64,000 nt of DNA from Streptomyces sp. NRRL B-3428 (lineage in GTDB: Bacteria; Actinomycetota; Actinomycetes; Streptomycetales; Streptomycetaceae). Below the pieces are notes generated by a model. The model was given only the letters and a program-made list of their open reading frames with translations, ran no database searches and had not been told where the DNA came from. This document shows, piece after piece, positions 24,566-32,593 of this stretch. The stretch covers positions 562,796 to 626,795 of the forward strand of contig JOGW01000003.1 in assembly GCA_000721375.1 (NCBI GenBank), read 5' to 3'. Positions within the stretch are counted from its first letter, which is position 1, and every line of letters begins with the position of its first letter. A program made the position numbers and the translations under genes.

Positions 24566-26194
24566 GTGTCGGAAGAACTCATCGCTCGCGCACAGACCTG
24601 GCTCGCCGAGGACCCCGATCCGGAGACGCGGGAAGAGCTGGCCAAGCTCATCGAGGCCGCCGACGTCGACGCGCTGGCCGAGCGGTTCGCGGGCACGCTG
24701 CAGTTCGGTACGGCCGGGCTGCGCGGTGAGCTCGGGGCCGGGCCCATGCGGATGAACCGGTCCGTGGTCATTCGCGCCGCGGCCGGACTCGCCGCGTACC
24801 TCAAGGCCAAGGGGCAGGGCGACGGGCTCGTCGTGATCGGGTACGACGCCCGGTACAAGTCCGCGGACTTCGCGCGGGACACCGCCGCCGTCATGACGGG
24901 CGCGGGCCTCAAAGCCGCCGTGCTGCCCAAGCCGCTGCCCACTCCCGTGCTCGCCTTCGCCATAAGGCATCTGGGTGCCGTGGCGGGTGTGGAGGTGACG
25001 GCCAGTCACAACCCGCCGCGCGACAACGGGTACAAGGTCTATCTCGGGGACGGTTCGCAGATCGTCCCGCCGGCCGATGCCGAGATCGCGGCGGAGATCG
25101 CGGCCGTCCAGGCGCTCGCCGACGTGCCACGCCCCGAGGGCGGCTGGCAGACGCTGGGCGACGAGGTCGTGGACGCCTACCTCGCGCGTACGGACGCCGT
25201 GCTCAAGCCCGGCTCCCCGCGCGGCGCCCGCACCGTCTACACACCCATGCACGGCGTCGGCAAGGAGACCCTGCTCGCCGCCTTCGCCCGCGCCGGCTTC
25301 CCCGCCCCGGCCGTCGTGGCCGAACAGGCCGAGCCCGACCCGGACTTCCCGACCGTCGCCTTCCCCAACCCGGAGGAGCCGGGCGCGATGGACCTCGCGT
25401 TCGCCGCGGCGGAGCGCGAGCGGCCGGATCTGGTCATCGCCAACGACCCGGACGCGGACCGCTGCGCCGTCGCCGTACACGACGGTGAGAAGTGGCGGAT
25501 GCTGCACGGTGACGAGGTCGGTTCGCTGCTCGCCGCGCATCTCGTGCGACGGGGCGTCGAAGGCGTCTTCGCCGAGTCGATCGTGTCGTCCTCGCTGCTC
25601 GGGCGGATCGCCGAGAAGGCCGGGCTCGGGTACGAGGAGACGCTGACCGGCTTCAAGTGGATCGCCCGAGTGGACGGGCTGCGCTTCGGGTACGAGGAGG
25701 CGCTCGGGTACTGCGTCGACCCCGAAGGCGTACGCGACAAGGACGGCATCACCGCCGCGCTGCTGGTGGCCGAGCTGGCCTCCGAGCTGAAGGAGCAGGG
25801 CCGCACCCTGCTCGATCTGCTCGACGAGCTCGCCGTGGAGCACGGGCTGCACGCGACCGATCAGCTGTCGGTGCGGGTGCAGGATCTGTCGGTGATCGCG
25901 GATGCGATGAGGAAGCTGCGGGAGCAGCCGCCGACAGTGCTGGCCGGTCTCGATGTCGTACGGCGTGAGGACCTGACCGAGGGCACGCAGACGCTGCCGC
26001 CGACGGACGGGCTTCGGTACACGCTGGACGGTGCGCGGGTGATCGTGCGGCCGAGTGGCACCGAGCCCAAGCTCAAGTGCTATCTGGAGGTCGTCGTACC
26101 CGTGGCGGGGCAGGACGTGCCCGCCGCCCGCGCGAAGGCCAAGGAGCTGATCGCCGGGCTGAAGAGGGATCTGGCGGTCGCCGCCGGGATCTGA
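24566..26194 (+). CDS. Phosphosugar mutase (phosphomannomutase/phosphopentomutase candidate)
   Basis: A 542-residue alpha-D-phosphohexomutase superfamily enzyme, GTG 24566 after CGAAAGG. It shifts a phosphate between C1 and the terminal carbon of a sugar. Motifs in order: GTAGLRGELGAGPMRMNR, the phosphoserine loop TASHNPPRDNGYKVY (about 143-157), the metal loop NDPDADRCAV (about 293-302), sugar loop GYEEALGYC and phosphate loop RPSGTEPKLK. Length is that of the PMM2/PGM2 group, which includes phosphopentomutases. Being next to PNP, and with no deoB in the window, it may convert (deoxy)ribose 1-phosphate to the 5-phosphate for DeoC. Phosphomannomutase remains the default name. Confidence 0.9.
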   Translation: MSEELIARAQTWLAEDPDPETREELAKLIEAADVDALAERFAGTLQFGTAGLRGELGAGPMRMNRSVVIRAAAGLAAYLKAKGQGDGLVVIGYDARYKSADFARDTAAVMTGAGLKAAVLPKPLPTPVLAFAIRHLGAVAGVEVTASHNPPRDNGYKVYLGDGSQIVPPADAEIAAEIAAVQALADVPRPEGGWQTLGDEVVDAYLARTDAVLKPGSPRGARTVYTPMHGVGKETLLAAFARAGFPAPAVVAEQAEPDPDFPTVAFPNPEEPGAMDLAFAAAERERPDLVIANDPDADRCAVAVHDGEKWRMLHGDEVGSLLAAHLVRRGVEGVFAESIVSSSLLGRIAEKAGLGYEETLTGFKWIARVDGLRFGYEEALGYCVDPEGVRDKDGITAALLVAELASELKEQGRTLLDLLDELAVEHGLHATDQLSVRVQDLSVIADAMRKLREQPPTVLAGLDVVRREDLTEGTQTLPPTDGLRYTLDGARVIVRPSGTEPKLKCYLEVVVPVAGQDVPAARAKAKELIAGLKRDLAVAAGI

Positions 26195-26228
26195 GAGCAG
26201 GACCTTGTACGAGAGCAGGACCTTGTAC
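26193..26228. repeat. 18-bp tandem duplication at the mutase stop codon
   Basis: Two exact 18-bp units (26193-26210 and 26211-26228) begin on the second base of the TGA stop. It is the same kind of end-of-gene duplication as at pccB, accA2 and cdd. Confidence 0.85.
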
Positions 26229-26380
26229 GCAGGGGTGGGCCGCCGAGGAGGCGGTCCGCCCCTTCGTACGTCTGGAGGGTGATTCCTGGACGGCAGTTGA
26301 CGCAACTGCCCCTGGCCGGGCACCGCGCCGAGGAAGGGCTGACCGGTAGCGCACTTGCCGAGTCCCAGGAGCTGCCGCCC

Positions 26381-27574
26381 GTGTCAGCGACCATCCAGGC
26401 CCCGAACCGTCCCGGCGGCCTCCTGCCCGCCTCCCGCCGCCACCCCGACGTACCGCGTCCGGCGCGGGCCGCCGTGCACGCGCTGCGGCATGCGGCACCC
26501 GCGCTCGCCGCCTACGCGGCGGTGCGGCTGACCGGACTCGCCGTGCTGTGGCTGTGGGCGCACGCCGAGGGCGTCAGCCTGTTCACACAGATCGCCTCCG
26601 ACTGGGACGCCAACTGGTATCTGGGGATCGCCGACCACGGTTACGCGCGCGAGCTCGGCACCACGTACGACTCCAACAACCTGGCGTTCTTCCCGCTCTA
26701 TCCGGTGCTCGTGAAGGCGGTCGCGGCCTTCACACCCGGCACGCGCGCGACCGTCGGACTGCTGCTCGCCATGGCCTTCTCCTTCGTCGCGGCGTGGGGT
26801 GTCTTCGCGGTGGGCGACCGGCTGTACGGGCGACGGGTCGGCGTGCTCCTGACCGTCCTGTGGGCCGCCTTCCCCGTATCGGCCGTGCAGTGGATGGGGT
26901 ACACGGAGTCGCTGTTCACGGCGTTCGTCGCCTGGTCGCTGTTCGCCGTCCTGCGCGGTGACTGGCTGTGGGCCGGTGCGCTGGCGGCGGTCTCGGGCCT
27001 GACCCGGCCAACCGGGATCGCGCTCGCCGCGGCCGTCTCGCTCGCCGCCCTGCTGTCGCTGCGGCAGCGGACGGGCGGACGTGCGATCGCCGGCGCCCTG
27101 CTCGCCCCGCTCGGCTGGCTGCTCTACGTCGGCTGGGTCGGGCTGCGCCTCGGCCGCTGGGACGGGTACTTCGCGGTCCAGAAGCTGTGGCACAACGAGC
27201 TCGACGGCGGCGCCGAGACCCTGCGCTTCATGCGCGAGCTGCTGATCTACGACTCGACGCCCGAGCTGTTCCTCGTCATGGTCACCGCGATCATGGCGGC
27301 CGCGGTGCTGCTCTTCCTCGTGTGCGTGAAGCAGCGCCAGCCGCTGCCGCTGCTCGTCTTCTGCGGGGTGCTCCTGGTGATCGTGATCGGGTCGGCCGGG
27401 GTGTACTTCCCGCGGGCGCGCTTCCTGGTGCCGGCTTTCCCCCTGCTGCTGCCGCTCGCGTTGTACGTGGCCGGTCTGAAGCGGGCACGGGCGGCGCTGT
27501 ACGTGGCGGCGGCGGTGATCGGGTCGGCGTACTGCAACGGATACATGCTGCTGGTGTGGCCGAGCGCGCCCTGA
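26381..27574 (+). CDS. PIG-V-like membrane mannosyltransferase
   Basis: A polytopic membrane glycosyltransferase of 397 residues, GTG 26381 with AGGAG 9 nt upstream. After a 50-residue Pro/Arg-rich cytoplasmic head come about ten membrane helices. DWDANWYLGIADHGY (about 73-87) is the first extracytoplasmic loop carrying the metal/catalytic Asp of GT-C enzymes; FFPLYPVLVKAV and YTESLFTAFVAW are the other conserved blocks of PIG-V and actinobacterial lipid-linked mannosyltransferases. It uses polyprenyl-phosphate sugar donors at the outer membrane face. The neighbouring phosphosugar mutase could, if it is a phosphomannomutase, supply mannose precursors. Confidence 0.82.
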   Translation: MSATIQAPNRPGGLLPASRRHPDVPRPARAAVHALRHAAPALAAYAAVRLTGLAVLWLWAHAEGVSLFTQIASDWDANWYLGIADHGYARELGTTYDSNNLAFFPLYPVLVKAVAAFTPGTRATVGLLLAMAFSFVAAWGVFAVGDRLYGRRVGVLLTVLWAAFPVSAVQWMGYTESLFTAFVAWSLFAVLRGDWLWAGALAAVSGLTRPTGIALAAAVSLAALLSLRQRTGGRAIAGALLAPLGWLLYVGWVGLRLGRWDGYFAVQKLWHNELDGGAETLRFMRELLIYDSTPELFLVMVTAIMAAAVLLFLVCVKQRQPLPLLVFCGVLLVIVIGSAGVYFPRARFLVPAFPLLLPLALYVAGLKRARAALYVAAAVIGSAYCNGYMLLVWPSAP

Positions 27575-27584
27575 CGCTCCCTGA

Positions 27585-27632
27585 CATACGTGTGGGCCCC
27601 TTGGTACGCGTACCAAGGGGCCCACACGTATG
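27585..27632. terminator. 48-bp perfect palindrome, bidirectional terminator
   Basis: Positions 27585-27608 and 27609-27632 are exact reverse complements, a 24-bp uninterrupted arm length. It fills the gap between the mannosyltransferase and the convergent aldehyde dehydrogenase gene, ending 6 bp from the latter's stop. Confidence 0.85.
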
Positions 27633-27638
27633 CGGCGA

Positions 27639-28535
27639 TCAGTAGGAGGACCCGCCCGAGCCCAGCGACCCCGTCGGGTGCCAGACCGTCTTGGTCTCCA
27701 GGAAGGCCGTCAGGCGCGAGGTGCCCGGGTCGGCCGACCAGTCCACAGCCTGTGGACGGAGAACGCGCTTGAGGTTGTCGGCCGCCGCGATCTCCAGCTC
27801 CTTGGCCAGCTGCTCGTCGGCGCCCGCGAGGTCGATGGCGTTGACGTCCTGGTGCGCGGCGAGCGGCGTAGCGATTTCCGCCGTTTTGCCGGAGAGGATA
27901 TTGACCACTCCGCCCGGTACGTCGGAGGTGGCAAGCACCTCGGCCAGCGACAGGGCGGGCAGCGGGCGGTCCGCGGAGGCGATGACCACCGCAGTGTTGC
28001 CCGTGGCGATCACCGGGGCGATCACCGACACGAGCCCGAGCAGCGAGGACTCCTGCGGCGCGACGACGGTGACGACACCGGTCGGCTCGGGGGACGAGAG
28101 GTTGAAGAAGGGACCCGCGACCGGGTTCCCGCCGCCCACGACCTGGGCGATCTTGTCGGTCCAGCCCGCGTACCAGACCCAGCGGTCGATCGCGGCGTCG
28201 ACGACCGCGGCGGCCTTGGCCTTGCTCAGGCCCTCGGCCTCCGCGACCTCGCGGACGAACTGCTCGCGGCGCCCCTCCAGCATCTCCGCGACGCGGTAGA
28301 GGATCTGCCCGCGCAGGTACGCCGTGGCACCCGCCCAGCCGCCGAACGCCTTGCGCGCGGCGACCACCGCGTCACGGGCGTCCTTGCGGGAGGAAAGCGG
28401 GGCGTTGGCCAGCCAGTTGCCCTTTGCGTCGTTCACTTCGTACACCCGGCCGCTCTCGGAACGAGGGAACTTCCCGCCCACGTACAGCTTGTAGGTCTTG
28501 AAGACGGACAGCCGCGCTTCAGTGCTCTCAGACAT
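27639..28535 (-). CDS. Truncated aldehyde dehydrogenase-like protein without catalytic domain
   Basis: The 298-residue product is the first part of an aldehyde dehydrogenase: YKLYVGGKF, the WVWYAGWTDK helix, VVAPQ in place of IPWNFP, PVIATGNTAVVI and the GKTAEIATPL loop of the NAD-binding half. It stops where the catalytic domain should begin and contains no cysteine at all, so it cannot form the thiohemiacetal. It overlaps the full-length aldehyde dehydrogenase gene by 8 bp and is coexpressed with it and deoC. The reading frame is clean, so it is probably a retained non-catalytic partner rather than a decaying pseudogene. I recall similar pairs in other Streptomyces. Confidence 0.85.
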   Translation of the reverse strand: MSESTEARLSVFKTYKLYVGGKFPRSESGRVYEVNDAKGNWLANAPLSSRKDARDAVVAARKAFGGWAGATAYLRGQILYRVAEMLEGRREQFVREVAEAEGLSKAKAAAVVDAAIDRWVWYAGWTDKIAQVVGGGNPVAGPFFNLSSPEPTGVVTVVAPQESSLLGLVSVIAPVIATGNTAVVIASADRPLPALSLAEVLATSDVPGGVVNILSGKTAEIATPLAAHQDVNAIDLAGADEQLAKELEIAAADNLKRVLRPQAVDWSADPGTSRLTAFLETKTVWHPTGSLGSGGSSY

Positions 28536-29964
28536 CGAGGTACGCCTCCAGACCGTGCCGGCCGCCCTCGCGGCCGAAGCCCGACTCCTTGTAGCCGCCG
28601 AACGGCGAGGTCGGGTCGAACTTGTTGAACGTGTTGGACCAGATCACGCCCGCGCGCAGCTTGTTCGCGACGGCGAGGATGCGCGAGCCCTTCTCGGTCC
28701 AGATGCCGGCCGAGAGTCCGTACGGGGTGTTGTTCGCCTTGGCCACGGCCTCGTCCGGGGTACGGAAGGTGAGGACCGAGAGCACCGGGCCGAAGATCTC
28801 GTCGCGTGCGACGGTGTGGGCCTGGGTGACGCCGGTGAAGAGGGTGGGCGCGAACCAGTAGCCGGTGGAGGGCAGTTCGCACTCCGGCGACCAGCGCTCG
28901 GCGCCCTCCGCCTCGCCGGTCTCGGCGAGTGCGGTGATACGGGCGAGCTGCTCGGCGGAGTTGATGGCGCCGATGTCGGTGTTCTTGTCGAGCGGGTCGC
29001 CCAGACGCAGGGTGTTCAGACGGCGCTTCAGGGAGTCGAGCAGCTCGTCGTGGATCGACTCCTGGACGAGGAGCCTGGATCCGGCGCAGCACACCTGGCC
29101 CTGGTTGAAGAAGATGCCGCCGACGATGCCCTCGACGGCCTGGTCGATGGGGGCGTCGTCGAAGACGATGTTGGCGCCCTTGCCGCCCAGTTCGAGCGTG
29201 AGCTTCTTGTCGGTACCCGCGAGGGTGCGGGCGATCTCCTTGCCGACGGCGGTGGAGCCGGTGAAGGCCACCTTGTTCACGTCGGGGTGCGCGGTCAGGG
29301 CCGCGCCCGCGTCGCCGTATCCGGGAAGGATGTTGACGACACCCTTCGGGAGACCGGCCTGGCGGCAGATGTCCGCGAAGAAGAGGGCGGAGAGCGGGGT
29401 GGTCTCGGCCGGCTTCAGGACGACGGTGTTACCGGTCGCGAGCGCCGGGGCGATCTTCCACGCGAGCATGAGCAGCGGGAAGTTCCACGGGATGACCTGG
29501 CCCGCGACACCGAGCGGCTTCGGGTTCGGTCCGTAGCCCGCGTGGTCGAGCTTGTCGGCCCAGCCCGCGTAGTAGAAGAAGTGCGCGGCGACCAGCGGCA
29601 GATCCGCGTCCCGCGTCTCCTTGATCGGCTTTCCGTTGTCGAGGGTCTCAAGGACGGCCAGCTCGCGGCTGCGCTCCTGGATGATCCGGGCGATACGGAA
29701 GAGGTACTTGCCGCGCTCGGCGCCCGGCAGCGCGGACCACTTGTCGAAGGCCTTGCGGGCGGCCTTCACGGCGCGCTCCACATCGGCCTCACCGGCCCGG
29801 GCGACCTCGGAGAGCACCTCCTCGGTGCTCGGCGAGACGGTCTTGAAGACCTTGCCGTCGGCGGCCTCGGTGAACTCACCGTCGATGAACAGGCCGTAGG
29901 ACGGGGCGATATCGACGACCGACCGCGACTCGGGCGCCGGTGCGTACTCGAAAAGATTGGTCAT
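28528..29964 (-). CDS. Aldehyde dehydrogenase (NAD(P)-dependent)
   Basis: A full 478-residue enzyme, ATG 29964. It oxidises aldehydes to acids. It has the Rossmann region QVIPWNFPLLMLAWKIAPAL (about 156-175), PAETTP, FTGSTAVGKEI, the general-base Glu in LELGGKGANIVF (about 256-267) and the catalytic Cys in FFNQGQVCCAGSR (about 289-301; two adjacent Cys), then EIFGPVL and NNTPYGLSAG. It lies between deoC (6 bp upstream) and the truncated paralogue. Because DeoC releases acetaldehyde from deoxyribose 5-phosphate, acetaldehyde is the likely substrate and acetate the product. Confidence 0.93.
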   Translation of the reverse strand: MTNLFEYAPAPESRSVVDIAPSYGLFIDGEFTEAADGKVFKTVSPSTEEVLSEVARAGEADVERAVKAARKAFDKWSALPGAERGKYLFRIARIIQERSRELAVLETLDNGKPIKETRDADLPLVAAHFFYYAGWADKLDHAGYGPNPKPLGVAGQVIPWNFPLLMLAWKIAPALATGNTVVLKPAETTPLSALFFADICRQAGLPKGVVNILPGYGDAGAALTAHPDVNKVAFTGSTAVGKEIARTLAGTDKKLTLELGGKGANIVFDDAPIDQAVEGIVGGIFFNQGQVCCAGSRLLVQESIHDELLDSLKRRLNTLRLGDPLDKNTDIGAINSAEQLARITALAETGEAEGAERWSPECELPSTGYWFAPTLFTGVTQAHTVARDEIFGPVLSVLTFRTPDEAVAKANNTPYGLSAGIWTEKGSRILAVANKLRAGVIWSNTFNKFDPTSPFGGYKESGFGREGGRHGLEAYLDV

Positions 29965-29970
29965 GGGTGA

Positions 29971-31014
29971 TCAGTCCACCGTCACGTAGTCGGGGCCGGA
30001 GTAGCGTCCGGTGGCCAGCTTCTGACGCTGCATGAGCAGGTCGTTGAGCAGGCTGGAGGCGCCGAAGCGGAACCAGTGGTTGTCGAGCCAGTCGGGCCCT
30101 GCCGTCTCGTTCACGAGCACCAGGAACTTGATGGCGTCCTTGGTGGAGCGGATACCGCCCGCGGGCTTCACTCCGACCTGTACCCCGGTCTGCGCACGGA
30201 AGTCGCGGACGGCCTCCAGCATGAGGAGCGTGTTGGCGGGGGTGGCGTTGACGCCGACCTTGCCCGTCGACGTCTTGATGAAGTCGGCGCCCGCGATCAT
30301 GCCGATCCAGCTGGCGCGACGGATGTTGTCGTACGTCGAGAGCTCGCCGGTCTCGAAGATGACCTTCAGCCGTGCGGGCCCTGCGGCCTCCTTCACGGCG
30401 CGGATCTCCTCGTAGACCTTCATGTAGTTGCCCGCGAGGAAGGCGCCACGGTCGATGACCATGTCGATCTCGTCGGCGCCCGCGGCGACCGCGTCCTTGG
30501 TGTCGGCGAGCTTCACGCCGAGGGCCGCGCGGCCGGCCGGGAAGGCGGTGGCGACGGAGGCGACCTTGACGCCGGAACCGGCGACGGCGGCCTTGGCCGT
30601 GGCGACCATGTCCGGATACACGCAGACCGCGGCGGTCGTGGGCGTGCTGCGGTCGGTCGGGTCGGGGTGGACGGCCTTGGCGCCGAGCGCGCGGACCTTG
30701 CCCGCGGTATCCGCACCCTCGAGGGTCGTCAGGTCGATCATCGAGATGGCCAGGTCGATGGCGTACGCCTTGGCCGTCGTCTTGATCGACCGCGTGCCGA
30801 GGCCTGCGGCCCGCGCCTCGAGCCCCACCGTGTCCACGCCCGGCAGGCCGTGGAGGAAGCGGCGGAGGGTGGCGTCGGAGGAGGTGACGTCCGCGAAGGC
30901 CGTGGGGGCCGCGGGCGTCTTGGCGCTCGACGGGGTCTGCTCCGGCTCGGCCTGCTTCGCCTTCTTGGCGGCCTTGGCCGACTTGTCTGACTTGGGGACT
31001 GGGGGCATGGTCAC
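29971..31014 (-). CDS. deoC: Deoxyribose-phosphate aldolase
   Basis: Splits 2-deoxyribose 5-phosphate into glyceraldehyde 3-phosphate and acetaldehyde. The TIM-barrel catalytic part has MIDLTTLEGADT, VCVYPDMV, ATAFPAGR, ADEIDMVIDRG, the Schiff-base Lys in DFIKTSTGK and the second Lys in GVKPAGGIRS. It carries a 40-residue Lys/Ala/Pro-rich N-terminal extension. A -10 TATGCT (minus strand, 31026-31021) ends 6 nt before GTG 31014, so a leaderless start there is preferred; ATG 31008 is the alternative. The operator palindrome 31028-31039 abuts the -10. It leads an operon with the two aldehyde dehydrogenase genes. Confidence 0.93.
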   Translation of the reverse strand: MTMPPVPKSDKSAKAAKKAKQAEPEQTPSSAKTPAAPTAFADVTSSDATLRRFLHGLPGVDTVGLEARAAGLGTRSIKTTAKAYAIDLAISMIDLTTLEGADTAGKVRALGAKAVHPDPTDRSTPTTAAVCVYPDMVATAKAAVAGSGVKVASVATAFPAGRAALGVKLADTKDAVAAGADEIDMVIDRGAFLAGNYMKVYEEIRAVKEAAGPARLKVIFETGELSTYDNIRRASWIGMIAGADFIKTSTGKVGVNATPANTLLMLEAVRDFRAQTGVQVGVKPAGGIRSTKDAIKFLVLVNETAGPDWLDNHWFRFGASSLLNDLLMQRQKLATGRYSGPDYVTVD

Positions 31015-31027
31015 CACGGCAGCATAT

Positions 31028-31039
31028 CTACGCGCGTAG
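31028..31039. promoter_or_regulatory. Nucleoside-regulon operator candidate, deoC promoter
   Basis: CTACGCGCGTAG lies one base upstream of the deoC -10 (TATGCT) on the minus strand, where a bound repressor would block polymerase. Confidence 0.75.
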
Positions 31040-31131
31040 CGGCTTGTGAAGTCCTCCACCTTCAGGGCCGCATTCCACCTCCGCGGGGGCGCGGGAAGGC
31101 AGTCCTGGGCACCTGGGGCAGAATCGACGGC

Positions 31132-31794
31132 ATGAGCTCCCCCGACGAGTCCGAGAACACCCGCCCCGAGCCGGCCGAGCCCGCGGCCGAGCCGGCGACG
31201 CCGGACCGTGTCTACCGTTCCGGCGCCGGGATCGCCGGTGGTGTCATGCTGCTCGGCCTCGGCGGCTGGCTCGGCGGGGACGCGCTGCTGCGCGGCAGCG
31301 GCATGACGCCCTGGCTGGCCCTGGCCGCGCTGATCGCCCTGGTCCCGCTGGTCGTGGCCTACACCGTGCGGCCCGCGGTGTTCGCGAACAACCAGCGGCT
31401 CAAGATCCGCAACCCGTTCCGCACGATCGTGCTGCCGTGGTCGACGGTGGACCACATCAGCGCCTCGTACTCCTGCGAGGTGACGGCCGGCTCGGACAAG
31501 TACCAGCTCTGGGCCGTCCCGGTGTCGCTGCGCGCCCGCAAGTCGGCCAACCGCCGCCAGGCCCGCGCCGCGGCGGCCGGTGACCCGGGCGCCCGGGCGG
31601 GGGTCTCGCCGTCCTCGGACCGCCCCACCCGCGCCGCCGCCGACCAGACGGTCGACGACCTGCGCGAACTCGCCGAAGCGTACGGACGCGAGCCGGGCGC
31701 CCAGGGATCGGTCGAGGTCCGCTGGGCCTACGAGGTGATCGCACCGGTGGTGGCCGGGGCGATCCTGCTGGGTGCGCTGGCGCTGATCGGCTGA
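31132..31794 (+). CDS. PH-domain membrane protein
   Basis: A 220-residue protein, ATG 31132. An acidic Pro-rich N-tail is followed by two helices (about 34-52 and 59-77). A bacterial PH-like domain comes next (about 80-185; VRPAVFANNQRLKIRNPFRTIVLPWSTVDHI is the usual opening), interrupted by an Arg/Ala-rich insert. A last helix (about 198-218, EVIAPVVAGAILLGALALIG) places the domain on the cytoplasmic side. The family is frequent and uncharacterised in Streptomyces. It is divergent from deoC. Its stop is followed by GCGTC microrepeats and then the 35-bp array. Confidence 0.8.
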   Translation: MSSPDESENTRPEPAEPAAEPATPDRVYRSGAGIAGGVMLLGLGGWLGGDALLRGSGMTPWLALAALIALVPLVVAYTVRPAVFANNQRLKIRNPFRTIVLPWSTVDHISASYSCEVTAGSDKYQLWAVPVSLRARKSANRRQARAAAAGDPGARAGVSPSSDRPTRAAADQTVDDLRELAEAYGREPGAQGSVEVRWAYEVIAPVVAGAILLGALALIG

Positions 31795-31880
31795 GCTTCG
31801 CGTCGCGTCGCGTCGGTCGCCGTCGGCGGATGACGTACGGCTGTCGCCCGGGGGGCGAAGGCTGAGGGCCGGCAAGCAAC

Positions 31881-32055
31881 AGCCTCACCGGGTCCCCGGC
31901 GACAACAGCCTCAGCCGGGCACGCGACGGGTCCCCGGCAACCGCCTCAGCCGGGCACGCGACGGGTCCCCGGCAACCGCCTCAGCCGGGCACGCGACGGG
32001 TCCCCGGCAACCGCCTCAGCCGGGCACACGACGGCAACCACCTCACCCGGGCAGC
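31881..32055. repeat. 35-bp tandem repeat array at the 3' end of a secreted-protein gene
   Basis: Three near-identical 35-bp units (31908-31942, 31943-31977, 31978-32012) are flanked by a partial unit at 32013-32039 and degenerate pieces at 31881-31907 and 32040-32055. The array occupies the space between two convergent genes and its edge includes the stop codon of the minus-strand gene (32043-32045). Units contain CCCCGG-type inverted half-sites. Confidence 0.85.
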
Positions 32056-32477
32056 AGCCCCGACGCCCCGCCGACCACCGGCAGGTCCCGTACCGAGCTG
32101 CCGGAGGACAGCGGGCCCGTGACCAGGGCCGAGCTGACCGGCTTGAAGTCGGCGAGCTGGGTGCCGACGGAGTTGTCCAGGGGGTCGACGCCCGTACCCG
32201 CCAGCGGGTTCAGACGCAGGCTCTTCGCCGGGCCGACCGCGAAGCCGACCGCATCCTTGACCGCCTCGCCCGGCGTCGCCGTGTCGACATCGCCCACCGG
32301 CGTCCCGAGCCCGAACGTGAGCGGCATCGCGGCCGCACCCGCCCCGCCCGCCGACACCCCGAGGGCGATCCCGGTCGCGGAGGCGACGAGGCCCACCCGG
32401 GCCGCCACCCGGCCCCGCTGTCTGGGCGCCGCGTGGCGTCCCGTCCCGCGTCCCGACAGTCCTGTCAGCCGTGCCAT
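32043..32477 (-). CDS. Small secreted protein of unknown function
   Basis: A 144-residue exported protein from ATG 32477, preceded by GAGGTGA. The signal peptide is long with a basic n-region (about 1-48, RVAARVGLVASATGIALGVSAGGAGAA). The mature part is Gly/Val/Leu-rich with no cysteine and no known domain; it has TPGEAVKDAVGFAVGPAKSLRLNPLAGTGVDPLDN. Its style (short, low complexity, PLxG motifs) recalls the secreted protein at 38745. The ribosome-binding site lies inside the 12-bp palindrome ACCTCATGAGGT (32484-32495). The stop lies at the edge of a 35-bp repeat array. Confidence 0.7.
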   Translation of the reverse strand: MARLTGLSGRGTGRHAAPRQRGRVAARVGLVASATGIALGVSAGGAGAAAMPLTFGLGTPVGDVDTATPGEAVKDAVGFAVGPAKSLRLNPLAGTGVDPLDNSVGTQLADFKPVSSALVTGPLSSGSSVRDLPVVGGASGLLPG

Positions 32478-32483
32478 GGAGTC

Positions 32484-32495
32484 ACCTCATGAGGT
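32484..32495. promoter_or_regulatory. Palindrome overlapping a ribosome-binding site
   Basis: ACCTCATGAGGT is self-complementary and contains the GAGGT of the secreted-protein gene's ribosome-binding site, 6 nt before its ATG. It could be an operator or a small RNA structure that hides the site. Confidence 0.35.
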
Positions 32496-32593
32496 AATCG
32501 TGAGGCCACGCAGCGTAGTTGAGGTGTGAGCTGCGTTTCAAAGCACGTCTGCCGGGATGAGCCGAACGGGACCATGCCTCACACTGGTGTTCT

